A stretch of 64,000 bases of DNA from the NCBI GenBank assembly GCA_947568835.1, contig OX387607.1:19929277-19993276 (forward strand), given 5' to 3'. Under the pieces are notes generated by a model. It saw only the letters and a list, made by a program, of their open reading frames with translations. It was not told the DNA's origin and made no database searches. Positions 49,426-62,230 of this stretch are shown piece by piece. The position numbers and the translations under genes are program-made. The stretch is from Protonemura montana (Eukaryota > Arthropoda > Insecta > Plecoptera > Nemouridae). Numbering within the stretch: position 1 is the first letter of the stretch; every line of letters starts with the position of its first letter.

Positions 49426-52400
49426 TCGCTACCCAGACGTTCCAGACACTTTGCCTTGCTACCCAAACGCTCCAGACACTCTGCCTCGCTAGCCAGGCGC
49501 TTCAGAAGCTCTGCCTCGCTAGCGAGGCGCTCCAGACACTATGCCATACTAGCCAGACGCTCCAGAGACTCTGCCTCGCTAGCCAGGCGCTTCAGACACT
49601 CTGCCATGCTAGCCAGACGCTATAGACTATATGCCACGCTAGCCATAGGCTCCAGACACTCTGCTACGCTAGCTAGACGCTCCAGACACTCTGCCTTGCT
49701 ACCCAGACGCTCCAGACACTCTGCCATTCTAGTCAGACGCTCTAGACTATCTGCCACGCTAGCCAGACGCTCCAGACACTCTGCCACGCTAGCCAGACTC
49801 TCTAGACACTTTGCCCCGCTACCCAGACGCTCCAGACAATCTGCTTCGCTAGCTAGATGGTCCAGGCACTCTGCCATGCTAGTCAGACGCTTCAGACTTT
49901 CTGCCTTACTAGCAAGACGCTCAAGACACTCTGCCATTCTAGTCAGACGCTCCAGACTACCTGCTACGCTAGCCAGAGGCTCCAGACACTCTGCTTTGCT
50001 AGCCAGACGCTCCAGGTACTCTGCCTTGCTACCCAGACAATCCAGACTCTCTGCCATTCTAGTCAGACGCTCCAGACACTCTGCCTCGCTAGCCAGGCGC
50101 TCCAGACACTCTACCTCGCCACCCAGACGCTCCAGGCACTCTGCCTCGCCAGCAAGGCACTTCAGACACTCTGTTTTGCTAGCTAGACGGTCCAGACACT
50201 CAGCCATGCTAGCCAGACGCTCCAGGTACTCTGCCTTGCTACCCAGACGCTCCAGACACTCTGCCATTCTAGTCAGACGCTCCAGACTATCTGCCACGCT
50301 AGCCAGAGGCTCCAGACACTCTGCCACGCTAGCCATACGCTGCAGACACTCAGCTATGCTAGCCACACGCTCCAGACTTTCTGCCACGCTAGCCAGACGC
50401 TCGAGACACTCTGCCACGCTAGCCAGACGCTCCAGACACTCTGATTCGCTACCCAGACGCTCCAGACACTTTGCCTCGCTACCCAGACACACCAGACACT
50501 CTGCCTTGCTACCCAGACCCTCCAGACACTCTGCCTTGCTAGCCAGGTGCTCCAGACACTCTGCCTCGCTACCCAGACGCTCCAGACTATCTGCCACGCT
50601 AGCCAGTGGCTCCAGACTTTCTGACACGCTAGCTAGACGCTCCAGACACTCTGCCATTCTAGTCAGACGCTCCAGACTATCTGCCACGCTAGCCAGAGGC
50701 TCCAGACACTCTGCCACGCTAGCCATACGCTGCAGACACTCAGCTATGCTAGCCACACGCTCCAGACTTTCTGCCACGCTAGCCAGACGCTCGAGACACT
50801 CTGCCACGCTAGCCAGACGCTCCAGACACTCTGATTCGCTACCCAGACGCTCCAGACACTTTGCCTCGCTACCCAGACACACCAGACACTCTGCCTTGCT
50901 ACCCAGACCCTCCAGACACTCTGCCTTGCTAGCCAGGTGCTCCAGACACTCTGCCTCGCTACCCAGACGCTCCAGACAATCTGCCACGCTAGCCAGAGGC
51001 TGCAGACACTCTGCCACGCTAGCTAGACGCTCCAGACACTCTGCCATGCTAGCCAGACGCTCCAGACACTCTGATTCGCTACTTCGACGTTCCAGACACT
51101 TTGCCTTGCTACTGAGACGCTCCAGACACTCTGCCTCGCTAGCCAGGCGCTTCAGAAGCTCTGCCCCGCTAGTAAGGCTCTCCAGACACTCGGCCATGCC
51201 AGCCAGACGCTTCAGTTTATCTGCCACGCTAGCAAGAGGTTCCAGACACTCTGCCACGCTAGCTAGACGCTCCAGACACTCTGCTATTCTAGTCAGATGC
51301 TCCAGACTATCTGCCACGCTAGCCAGAGGCTCCAGACACTCTGCCACGCTAGCAAGACACTCCAGACACTCTGTCTTGCTAGCCAGGCGCTCCAGACACT
51401 CTGCCACGCTAGCTAGACGCTCCAGACACTCTGCCTTGCTACCCAGACGCTCCAGACACTCTGCTTCGCTAGCTTGACACTCCAGTCACTCTGCCATTCT
51501 ATTCAGACGCTCCAGACTATCTGCCACGCTTGCCAGACGCTCCAGAAACTCTGCCACGCTAGCCAGACGATCCAGACACTTTGCCTCGCTACCCAGACGC
51601 TCCAGACAATCTGCCTCAATAGCCAGTCGCTTCAGACACTCTGCCTCGCTAGCTAGACGCTTCATACACTCTACCATGCTAGTCAGACGCTCTAGACTTT
51701 CTGCCTCGCTAGAAAGACGCTCCTGACACACTGCCTCGCTACCCAGACGCTCCAGACACTATGCCTCGCTACCCAGACGCTCCAGAGACTCTGCCTCGCT
51801 AGCCAGACGCTCAAGACACTCTGCCTCGCTAGCTAGACGCTCTAGACACTCTGCCATGCTAACCAGACGCTCCAGACTATCCGCCACGCTAGCCATAGGC
51901 TCCAGACACTCTGCCACGCTAGCAAGACGCTCCAGACACTCAGCCACGCTCGCCAGACGCTCCAGACACTCTGCCTCGCTATTCAGACGCTCCAGTTACT
52001 CTACCATGCTAGCTTGACGCTCCAGACACTCTGCCTCGCTAGCCAGGCGCTCCAGACACTCTGCATCGCTACCCAGACGCTCCAGACACTCTGCTACGCT
52101 AGCTAGACGCTCCAGACACTCTGTCTTGCTACCCAGACGCTCCAGACTCTCTGTCTTGCTACCCAGGCGCTCCAGACACTCTGCCTCGCTACCCAGACGC
52201 TCCAGACACTCTGCTACGATAGCTAGACGCTCCAGACACTCTGATTTGCTACCCAGACGCTCCAGACACTTTGCCTCGCTACCTAGACACACCAGACACT
52301 CTGCTTCGCTAGCTAGACGCTCCAGACACTCCGCCTTGCTACCCAGACAATCCAGACTCTCTGCCATTCTAGTCAGACGCTCCAGACACTCTGCCTCGCT

Positions 52401-54883
52401 AGCCAGGCGCTCCAGACACTCTACCTAGCCACCCAGACGCTCCAGGCACTCTGCCTCGCCAGCAAGGCACTTCAGACACTCTGTTTTGCTAGCTAGACGG
52501 TCCAGACACTCAGCCATGCTAGCCAGACGCTCCAGGTACTCTGCCTTGCTACCCAGACGCTCCAGACACTCTGCCATTCTAGTCAGACGCTCCAGACTAT
52601 CTGCCACGCTAGCCAGAGGCTCCAGACACTCTGCCACGCTAGCCATACGCTGCAGACACTCAGCTATGCTAGCCACACGCTTCAGACTTTCTGCCATGCT
52701 AGCCAGACGCTCGAGACACCCTGCCACGCTAGCCAGACGCTCAGACACTCTGATTCGCTACCCAGACGCTCCAGACAATTTGCCTCGCTACCCAGACACA
52801 CCAGACACTCTGCCTCGCTAGCTAGACGCTCCAGACACTCTGCCTTGCTACCCAGACCCTCCAGACACTCTGCCTTGCTACCCAGACCCTCCAGACATTC
52901 TGCCTCGCTAGCCAGGTGCTCCAGACACTCTGCCTCGCTACCCAGACGCTCCAGACTATCTGCCACGCTAGCCAGTGGCTCCAGACTATCTGCCACGCTA
53001 GCCAGAGGCTGCAGACACTCTGCCACGCTAGCTAGACGCTCCAGACACTCTGCCATGCTAGCCAGACGCTCCAGACACTCTGATTCGCTACTTCGACGTT
53101 CCAGACACTTTGCCTTGCTACTGAGACGCTCCAGACACTCTGCCTCGCTAGCCAGGCGCTTAAGAAGCTCTGCCCCGCTAGTTAGGCTCTCCAGACACTC
53201 TGCCATGCCAGCCAGACGCTTCAGTTTATCTGCCACGCTAGCCAGAGGTTCCAGACACTCTGCCACGCTAGCTAGACGCTCCAGACACTCTGCTATTCTA
53301 GTCAGATGCTCCAGACTATCTGCCACGCTAGCCAGAGGCTCCAGACACTCTGCCACGCTAGCAAGACACTCCAGACACTCTGTCTTGCTAGCCAGGCGCT
53401 CCAGACACTCTGCCACGCTAGCTAGACGCTCCAGACACTCTGCCTTGCTACCCAGACGCTCTAGACACTCTGCTTCGCTAGCTTGACACTCCAGTCACTC
53501 TGCCATTCTATTCAGACGCTCCAGACTATCTGCCACGCTTGCCAGACGCTCCAGAAACTCTGCCACGCTAGCCAGACGATCCAGACACTTTGCCTCGCTA
53601 CCCAGACGCTCCAGACACTCTGCCTCAATAGCCAGTCGCTTCAGACACTCTGCCTCGCTAGCTAGACGCTTCATACACTCTACCATGCTAGTCAGACGCT
53701 CTAGACTTTCTGCCTCGCTAGAAAGACGCTCCTGACACTCTGCCTCGCTACCCAGACGCTCCAGACACTATGCCTCGCTACCCAGACGCTCCAGAGACTC
53801 TGCCTCGCTAGCCAGACGCTCAAGACACTCTGCCTCGCTAGCTAGACGCTCTAGACACTCTGCCATGCTAACCAGACGCTCCAGACTATCCGCCACGCTA
53901 GCCATATGCTCCAGACACTCTGCCACGCTAGCAAGACGCTCCAGACACTCAGCCAAGCTCGCCAGACGCTCCAGACACTCTGCCTCGCTATTCAGACGCT
54001 CCAGTTACTCTACCATGCTAGCTAGACGCTCCAGACACTCTGCCTCGCTAGCCAGGCGCTCCAGACACTCTGCATCGCTACCCAGACGCTCCAGACACTC
54101 TGCTACGCTAGCTAGACGCTCCAGACACTCTGTCTTGCTACCCAGACGCTCCAGACTCTCTGTCTTGCTACCCAGGCGCTCCAGACACTCTGCCTCGCTA
54201 CCCAGACGCTCCAGACACTCTGCTACGCTAGCTACACGCTCCAGACACTCTGATTCGCTACCCAGACGCTCCAGACACTTTGCCTCGCTACTTAGACACA
54301 CCAGGCACTCTGCCTCGCCAGCAAGGCACTTCAGACACTCTGTTTGGCTAGCTAGACGGTCCAGACACTCTGCCATTCTAGTCAGACGCTCCAGACTATC
54401 TGCCACGCTAGCCAGAGGCTCCAGACACTCTGCCACGCTAGCCATACGCTGCAGACACTCAGCTATGCTAGCCACACGCTCCAGACTTTCTGCCACGCTA
54501 GCCAGACGCTCGAGACACCCTGCCACGCTAGCCAGACGCTCAGACACTCTGATTCGCTACCCAGACTCTCCAGACAATTTGCCTCGCTACCCAGACACAC
54601 CAGACACTCTGCCTCGCTAGCTAGACGCTCCAGACACTCTGCCTTGCTACCCAGACCCTCCAGACACTCTGCCTTGCTACCCAGACCCTCCAGACATTCT
54701 GCCTCGCTAGCCAGGTGCTCCAGACACTCTGCCTCGCTACCCAGACGCTCCAGACTATCTGCCACGCTAGCCAGTGGCTCCAGACTATCTGCCACGCTAG
54801 CCAGAGGCTGCAGACACTCTGCCACGCTAGCTAGACGCTCCAGACACTCTGCCATGCTAGCTAGACGCTCCAGACACTCTTAG
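49426..54883. repeat. Block F, unit F2 (5458 bp)
   Basis: F2 is the simplest F unit: 182 monomers minus the two bases lost in 29-bp monomers at about 52742 and 54541. Landmark monomers are at 51466 and 53475. It is very close to F3. In the first 1.8 kb I noticed only a few differences, for example CACTATGCC at about 49540 and CAATCTGCC at about 50980, where F3 has the common forms. Confidence 0.9.
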
Positions 54884-57800
54884 TCGCTACCCAGACGTTC
54901 CAGACACTTTGCCTTGCTACCCAAACGCTCCAGACACTCTGCCTCGCTAGCCAGGCGCTTCAGAAGCTCTGCCTCGCTAGCGAGGCGCTCCAGACACTCT
55001 GCCATACTAGCCAGACGCTCCAGAGACTCTGCCTCGCTAGCCAGGCGCTTCAGACACTCTGCCATGCTAGCCAGACGCTATAGACTATATGCCACGCTAG
55101 CCATAGGCTCCAGACACTCTGCTACGCTAGCTAGACGCTCCAGACACTCTGCCTTGCTACCCAGACGCTCCAGACACTCTGCCATTCTAGTCAGACGCTC
55201 TAGACTATCTGCCACGCTAGCCAGACGCTCCAGACACTCTGCCACGCTAGCCAGACTCTCTAGACACTTTGCCCCGCTACCCAGACGCTCCAGACAATCT
55301 GCTTCGCTAGCTAGATGGTCCAGGCACTCTGCCATGCTAGTCAGACGCTTCAGACTTTCTGCCTTACTAGCAAGACGCTCAAGACACTCTGCCATTCTAG
55401 TCAGACGCTCCAGACTACCTGCTACGCTAGCCAGAGGCTCCAGACACTCTGCTTTGCTAGCCAGACGCTCCAGGTACTCTGCCTTGCTACCCAGACAATC
55501 CAGACTCTCTGCCATTCTAGTCAGACGCTCCAGACACTCTGCCTCGCTAGCCAGGCGCTCCAGACACTCTACCTCGCCACCCAGACGCTCCAGGCACTCT
55601 GCCTCGCCAGCAAGGCACTTCAGACACTCTGTTTTGCTAGCTAGACGGTCCAGACACTCAGCCATGCTAGCCAGACGCTCCAGGTACTCTGCCTTGCTAC
55701 CCAGACGCTCCAGACACTCTGCCATTCTAGTCAGACGCTCCAGACTATCTGCCACGCTAGCCAGAGGCTCCAGACACTCTGCCACGCTAGCCATACGCTG
55801 CAGACACTCAGCTATGCTAGCCACACGCTCCAGACTTTCTGCCACGCTAGCCAGACGCTCGAGACACTCTGCCACGCTAGCCAGACGCTCCAGACACTCT
55901 GATTCGCTACCCAGACGCTCCAGACACTTTGCCTCGCTACCCAGACACACCAGACACTCTGCCTTGCTACCCAGACCCTCCAGACACTCTGCCTTGCTAG
56001 CCAGGTGCTCCAGACACTCTGCCTCGCTACCCAGACGCTCCAGACTATCTGCCACGCTAGCCAGTGGCTCCAGACTTTCTGACACGCTAGCTAGACGCTC
56101 CAGACACTCTGCCATTCTAGTCAGACGCTCCAGACTATCTGCCACGCTAGCCAGAGGCTCCAGACACTCTGCCACGCTAGCCATACGCTGCAGACACTCA
56201 GCTATGCTAGCCACACGCTCCAGACTTTCTGCCACGCTAGCCAGACGCTCGAGACACTCTGCCACGCTAGCCAGACGCTCCAGACACTCTGATTCGCTAC
56301 CCAGACGCTCCAGACACTTTGCCTCGCTACCCAGACACACCAGACACTCTGCCTTGCTACCCAGACCCTCCAGACACTCTGCCTTGCTAGCCAGGTGCTC
56401 CAGACACTCTGCCTCGCTACCCAGACGCTCCAGACTATCTGCCACGCTAGCCAGAGGCTGCAGACACTCTGCCACGCTAGCTAGACGCTCCAGACACTCT
56501 GCCATGCTAGCCAGACGCTCCAGACACTCTGATTCGCTACTTCGACGTTCCAGACACTTTGCCTTGCTACTGAGACGCTCCAGACACTCTGCCTCGCTAG
56601 CCAGGCGCTTCAGAAGCTCTGCCCCGCTAGTAAGGCTCTCCAGACACTCGGCCATGCCAGCCAGACGCTTCAGTTTATCTGCCACGCTAGCAAGAGGTTC
56701 CAGACACTCTGCCACGCTAGCTAGACGCTCCAGACACTCTGCTATTCTAGTCAGATGCTCCAGACTATCTGCCACGCTAGCCAGAGGCTCCAGACACTCT
56801 GCCACGCTAGCAAGACACTCCAGACACTCTGTCTTGCTAGCCAGGCGCTCCAGACACTCTGCCACGCTAGCTAGACGCTCCAGACACTCTGCCTTGCTAC
56901 CCAGACGCTCCAGACACTCTGCTTCGCTAGCTTGACACTCCAGTCACTCTGCCATTCTATTCAGACGCTCCAGACTATCTGCCACGCTTGCCAGACGCTC
57001 CAGAAACTCTGCCACGCTAGCCAGACGATCCAGACACTTTGCCTCGCTACCCAGACGCTCCAGACACTCTGCCTCAATAGCCAGTCGCTTCAGACACTCT
57101 GCCTCGCTAGCTAGACGCTTCATACACTCTACCATGCTAGTCAGACGCTCTAGACTTTCTGCCTCGCTAGAAAGACGCTCCTGACACACTGCCTCGCTAC
57201 CCAGACGCTCCAGACACTATGCCTCGCTACCCAGACGCTCCAGAGACTCTGCCTCGCTAGCCAGACGCTCAAGACACTCTGCCTCGCTAGCTAGACGCTC
57301 TAGACACTCTGCCATGCTAACCAGACGCTCCAGACTATCCGCCACGCTAGCCATAGGCTCCAGACACTCTGCCACGCTAGCAAGACGCTCCAGACACTCA
57401 GCCACGCTCGCCAGACGCTCCAGACACTCTGCCTCGCTATTCAGACGCTCCAGTTACTCTACCATGCTAGCTTGACGCTCCAGAAACTCTGCCTCGCTAG
57501 CCAGGCGCTCCAGACACTCTGCATCGCTACCCAGACGCTCCAGACACTCTGCTACGCTAGCTAGACGCTCCAGACACTCTGTCTTGCTACCCAGACGCTC
57601 CAGACTCTCTGTCTTGCTACCCAGGCGCTCCAGACACTCTGCCTCGCTACCCAGACGCTCCAGACACTCTGCTACGATAGCTAGACGCTCCAGACACTCT
57701 GATTTGCTACCCAGACGCTCCAGACACTTTGCCTCGCTACCTAGACACACCAGACACTCTGCTTCGCTAGCTAGACGCTCCAGACACTCCGCCTTGCTAC

Positions 57801-60800
57801 CCAGACAATCCAGACTCTCTGCCATTCTAGTCAGACGCTCCAGACACTCTGCCTCGCTAGCCAGGCGCTCCAGACACTCTACCTAGCCACCCAGACGCTC
57901 CAGGCACTCTGCCTCGCCAGCAAGGCACTTCAGACACTCTGTTTTGCTAGCTAGACGGTCCAGACACTCAGCCATGCTAGCCAGACGCTCCAGGTACTCT
58001 GCCTTGCTACCCAGACGCTCCAGACACTCTGCCATTCTAGTCAGACGCTCCAGACTATCTGCCACGCTAGCCAGAGGCTCCAGACACTCTGCCACGCTAG
58101 CCATACGCTGCAGACACTCAGCTATGCTAGCCACACGCTTCAGACTTTCTGCCATGCTAGCCAGACGCTCGAGACACCCTGCCACGCTAGCCAGACGCTC
58201 AGACACTCTGATTCGCTACCCAGACGCTCCAGACAATTTGCCTCGCTACCCAGACACACCAGACACTCTGCCTCGCTAGCTAGACGCTCCAGACACTCTG
58301 CCTTGCTACCCAGACCCTCCAGACACTCTGCCTTGCTACCCAGACCCTCCAGACATTCTGCCTCGCTAGCCAGGTGCTCCAGACACTCTGCCTCGCTACC
58401 CAGACGCTCCAGACTATCTGCCACGCTAGCCAGTGGCTCCAGACTATCTGCCACGCTAGCCAGAGGCTGCAGACACTCTGCCACGCTAGCTAGACGCTCC
58501 AGACACTCTGCCATGCTAGCCAGACGCTCCAGACACTCTGATTCGCTACTTCGACGTTCCAGACACTTTGCCTTGCTACTGAGACGCTCCAGACACTCTG
58601 CCTCGCTAGCCAGGCGCTTAAGAAGCTCTGCCCCGCTAGTTAGGCTCTCCAGACACTCTGCCATGCCAGCCAGACGCTTCAGTTTATCTGCCACGCTAGC
58701 CAGAGGTTCCAGACACTCTGCCACGCTAGCTAGACGCTCCAGACACTCTGCTATTCTAGTCAGATGCTCCAGACTATCTGCCACGCTAGCCAGAGGCTCC
58801 AGACACTCTGCCACGCTAGCAAGACACTCCAGACACTCTGTCTTGCTAGCCAGGCGCTCCAGACACTCTGCCACGCTAGCTAGACGCTCCAGACACTCTG
58901 CCTTGCTACCCAGACGCTCTAGACACTCTGCTTCGCTAGCTTGACACTCCAGTCACTCTGCCATTCTATTCAGACGCTCCAGACTATCTGCCACGCTTGC
59001 CAGACGCTCCAGAAACTCTGCCACGCTAGCCAGACGATCCAGACACTTTGCCTCGCTACCCAGACGCTCCAGACACTCTGCCTCAATAGCCAGTCGCTTC
59101 AGACACTCTGCCTCGCTAGCTAGACGCTTCATACACTCTACCATGCTAGTCAGACGCTCTAGACTTTCTGCCTCGCTAGAAAGACGCTCCTGACACTCTG
59201 CCTCGCTACCCAGACGCTCCAGACACTATGCCTCGCTACCCAGACGCTCCAGAGACTCTGCCTCGCTAGCCAGACGCTCAAGACACTCTGCCTCGCTAGC
59301 TAGACGCTCTAGACACTCTGCCATGCTAACCAGACGCTCCAGACTATCCGCCACGCTAGCCATAGGCTCCAGACACTCTGCCACGCTAGCAAGACGCTCC
59401 AGACACTCAGCCAAGCTCGCCAGACGCTCCAGACACTCTGCCTCGCTATTCAGACGCTCCAGTTACTCTACCATGCTAGCTAGACGCTCCAGACACTCTG
59501 CCTCGCTAGCCAGGCGCTCCAGACACTCTGCATCGCTACCCAGACGCTCCAGACACTCTGCTACGATAGCTAGACGCTCCAGACACTCTGATTTGCTACC
59601 CAGACGCTCCAGACACTTTGCCTCGCTACCTAGACACACCAGACACTCTGCTTCGCTAGCTAGACGCTCCAGACACTCCGCCTTGCTACCCAGACAATCC
59701 AGACTCTCTGCCATTCTAGTCAGACGCTCCAGACACTCTGCCTCGCTAGCCAGGCGCTCCAGACACTCTACCTAGCCACCCAGACGCTCCAGGCACTCTG
59801 CCTCGCCAGCAAGGCACTTCAGACACTCTGTTTTGCTAGCTAGACGGTCCAGACACTCAGCCATGCTAGCCAGACGCTCCAGGTACTCTGCCTTGCTACC
59901 CAGACGCTCCAGACACTCTGCCATTCTAGTCAGACGCTCCAGACTATCTGCCACGCTAGCCAGAGGCTCCAGACACTCTGCCACGCTAGCCATACGCTGC
60001 AGACACTCAGCTATGCTAGCCACACGCTTCAGACTTTCTGCCATGCTAGCCAGACGCTCGAGACACCCTGCCACGCTAGCCAGACGCTCAGACACTCTGA
60101 TTCGCTACCCTGACGCTCCAGACAATTTGCCTCGCTACCCAGACACACCAGACACTCTGCCTCGCTAGCTAGACGCTCCAGACACTCTGCCTTGCTACCC
60201 AGACCCTCCAGACACTCTGCCTTGCTACCCAGACCCTCCAGACATTCTGCCTCGCTAGCCAGGTGCTCCAGACACTCTGCCTCGCTACCCAGACGCTCCA
60301 GACTATCTGCCACGCTAGCCAGTGGCTCCAGACTATCTGCCACGCTAGCCAGAGGCTGCAGACACTCTGCCACGCTAGCTAGACGCTCCAGACACTCTGC
60401 CATGCTAGCCAGACGCTCCAGACACTCTGATTCGCTACTTCGACGTTCCAGACACTTTGCCTTGCTACTGAGACGCTCCAGACACTCTGCCTCGCTAGCC
60501 AGGCGCTTAAGAAGCTCTGCCCCGCTAGTTAGGCTCTCCAGACACTCTGCCATGCCAGCCAGACGCTTCAGTTTATCTGCCACGCTAGCCAGAGGTTCCA
60601 GACACTCTGCCACGCTAGCTAGACGCTCCAGACACTCTGCTATTCTAGTCAGATGCTCCAGACTATCTGCCACGCTAGCCAGAGGCTCCAGACACTCTGC
60701 CACGCTAGCAAGACACTCCAGACACTCTGTCTTGCTAGCCAGGCGCTCCAGACACTCTGCCACGCTAGCTAGACGCTCCAGACACTCTGCCTTGCTACCC

Positions 60801-62230
60801 AGACGCTCTAGACACTCTGCTTCGCTAGCTTGACACTCCAGTCACTCTGCCATTCTATTCAGACGCTCCAGACTATCTGCCACGCTTGCCAGACGCTCCA
60901 GAAACTCTGCCACGCTAGCCAGACGATCCAGACACTTTGCCTCGCTACCCAGACGCTCCAGACACTCTGCCTCAATAGCCAGTCGCTTCAGACACTCTGC
61001 CTCGCTAGCTAGACGCTTCATACACTCTACCATGCTAGTCAGACGCTCTAGACTTTCTGCCTCGCTAGAAAGACGCTCCTGACACTCTGCCTCGCTACCC
61101 AGACGCTCCAGACACTATGCCTCGCTACCCAGACGCTCCAGAGACTCTGCCTCGCTAGCCAGACGCTCAAGACACTCTGCCTCGCTATCTAGACGCTCTA
61201 GACACTCTGCCATGCTAACCAGACGCTCCAGACTATCCGCCACGCTAGCCATATGCTCCAGACACTCTGCCACGCTAGCAAGACGCTCCAGACACTCAGC
61301 CAAGCTCGCCAGACGCTCCAGACACTCTGCCTCGCTATTCAGACGCTCCAGTTACTCTACCATGCTAGCTAGACGCTCCAGACACTCTGCCTCGCTAGCC
61401 AGGCGCTCCAGACACTCTGCATCGCTACCCAGACGCTCCAGACACTCTGCTACGCTAGCTAGACGCTCCAGACACTCTGTCTTGCTACCCAGACGCTCCA
61501 GACTCTCTGTCTTGCTACCCAGGCGCTCCAGACACTCTGCCTCGCTACCCAGACGCTCCAGACACTCTGCTACGCTAGCTACACGCTCCAGACACTCTGA
61601 TTCGCTACCCAGACGCTCCAGACACTTTGCCTCGCTACTTAGACACACCAGGCACTCTGCCTCGCCAGCAAGGCACTTCAGACACTCTGTTTGGCTAGCT
61701 AGACGGTCCAGACACTCTGCCATTCTAGTCAGACGCTCCAGACTATCTGCCACGCTAGCCAGAGGCTCCAGACACTCTGCCACGCTAGCCATACGCTGCA
61801 GACACTCAGCTATGCTAGCCACACGCTCCAGACTTTCTGCCACGCTAGCCAGACGCTCGAGACACCCTGCCACGCTAGCCAGACGCTCAGACACTCTGAT
61901 TCGCTACCCAGACTCTCCAGACAATTTGCCTCGCTACCCAGACACACCAGACACTCTGCCTCGCTAGCTAGACGCTCCAGACACTCTGCCTTGCTACCCA
62001 GACCCTCCAGACACTCTGCCTTGCTACCCAGACCCTCCAGACATTCTGCCTCGCTAGCCAGGTGCTCCAGACACTCTGCCTCGCTACCCAGACGCTCCAG
62101 ACTATCTGCCACGCTAGCCAGTGGCTCCAGACTATCTGCCACGCTAGCCAGAGGCTGCAGACACTCTGCCACGCTAGCTAGACGCTCCAGACACTCTGCC
62201 ATGCTAGCTAGACGCTCCAGACACTCTTAG
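54884..62230. repeat. Block F, unit F3 (7347 bp, carries an 1889-bp internal duplication)
   Basis: F3 has the same order as F2 but is exactly 1889 bp longer (63 monomers minus one base). It has three landmark monomers (56924, 58933 and 60822) where F2 has two. It has three 29-bp monomers (about 58200, 60089 and 61888) where F2 has two. Confidence 0.9.
57662..61440. repeat. 1889-bp tandem duplication inside F3
   Basis: Sequence from about 57662 repeats at an offset of 1889 bp. The exchange point lies between about 59533 and 59566. To its left the order follows the second sub-unit (GCATCGCTACC). To its right it follows the first (TGCTACGATAGC, as at 57672). The two sub-units are normally 2009 bp apart, so exchange occurred with a further four-monomer (120-bp) misalignment. 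Confidence 0.85.

Noticed and set aside
49620-51407. A 595-codon - strand open frame of AECLERLAS repeats, helix-like with regular Cys and Leu (also 44012-45799 and 55078-56865)
   Set aside because: It resembles an amphipathic repeat protein, but substitutions change amino acids freely (codon positions 1 and 2) and the frame is broken in every HOR. The opposite strand is equally open. Treated as a by-product of the satellite.
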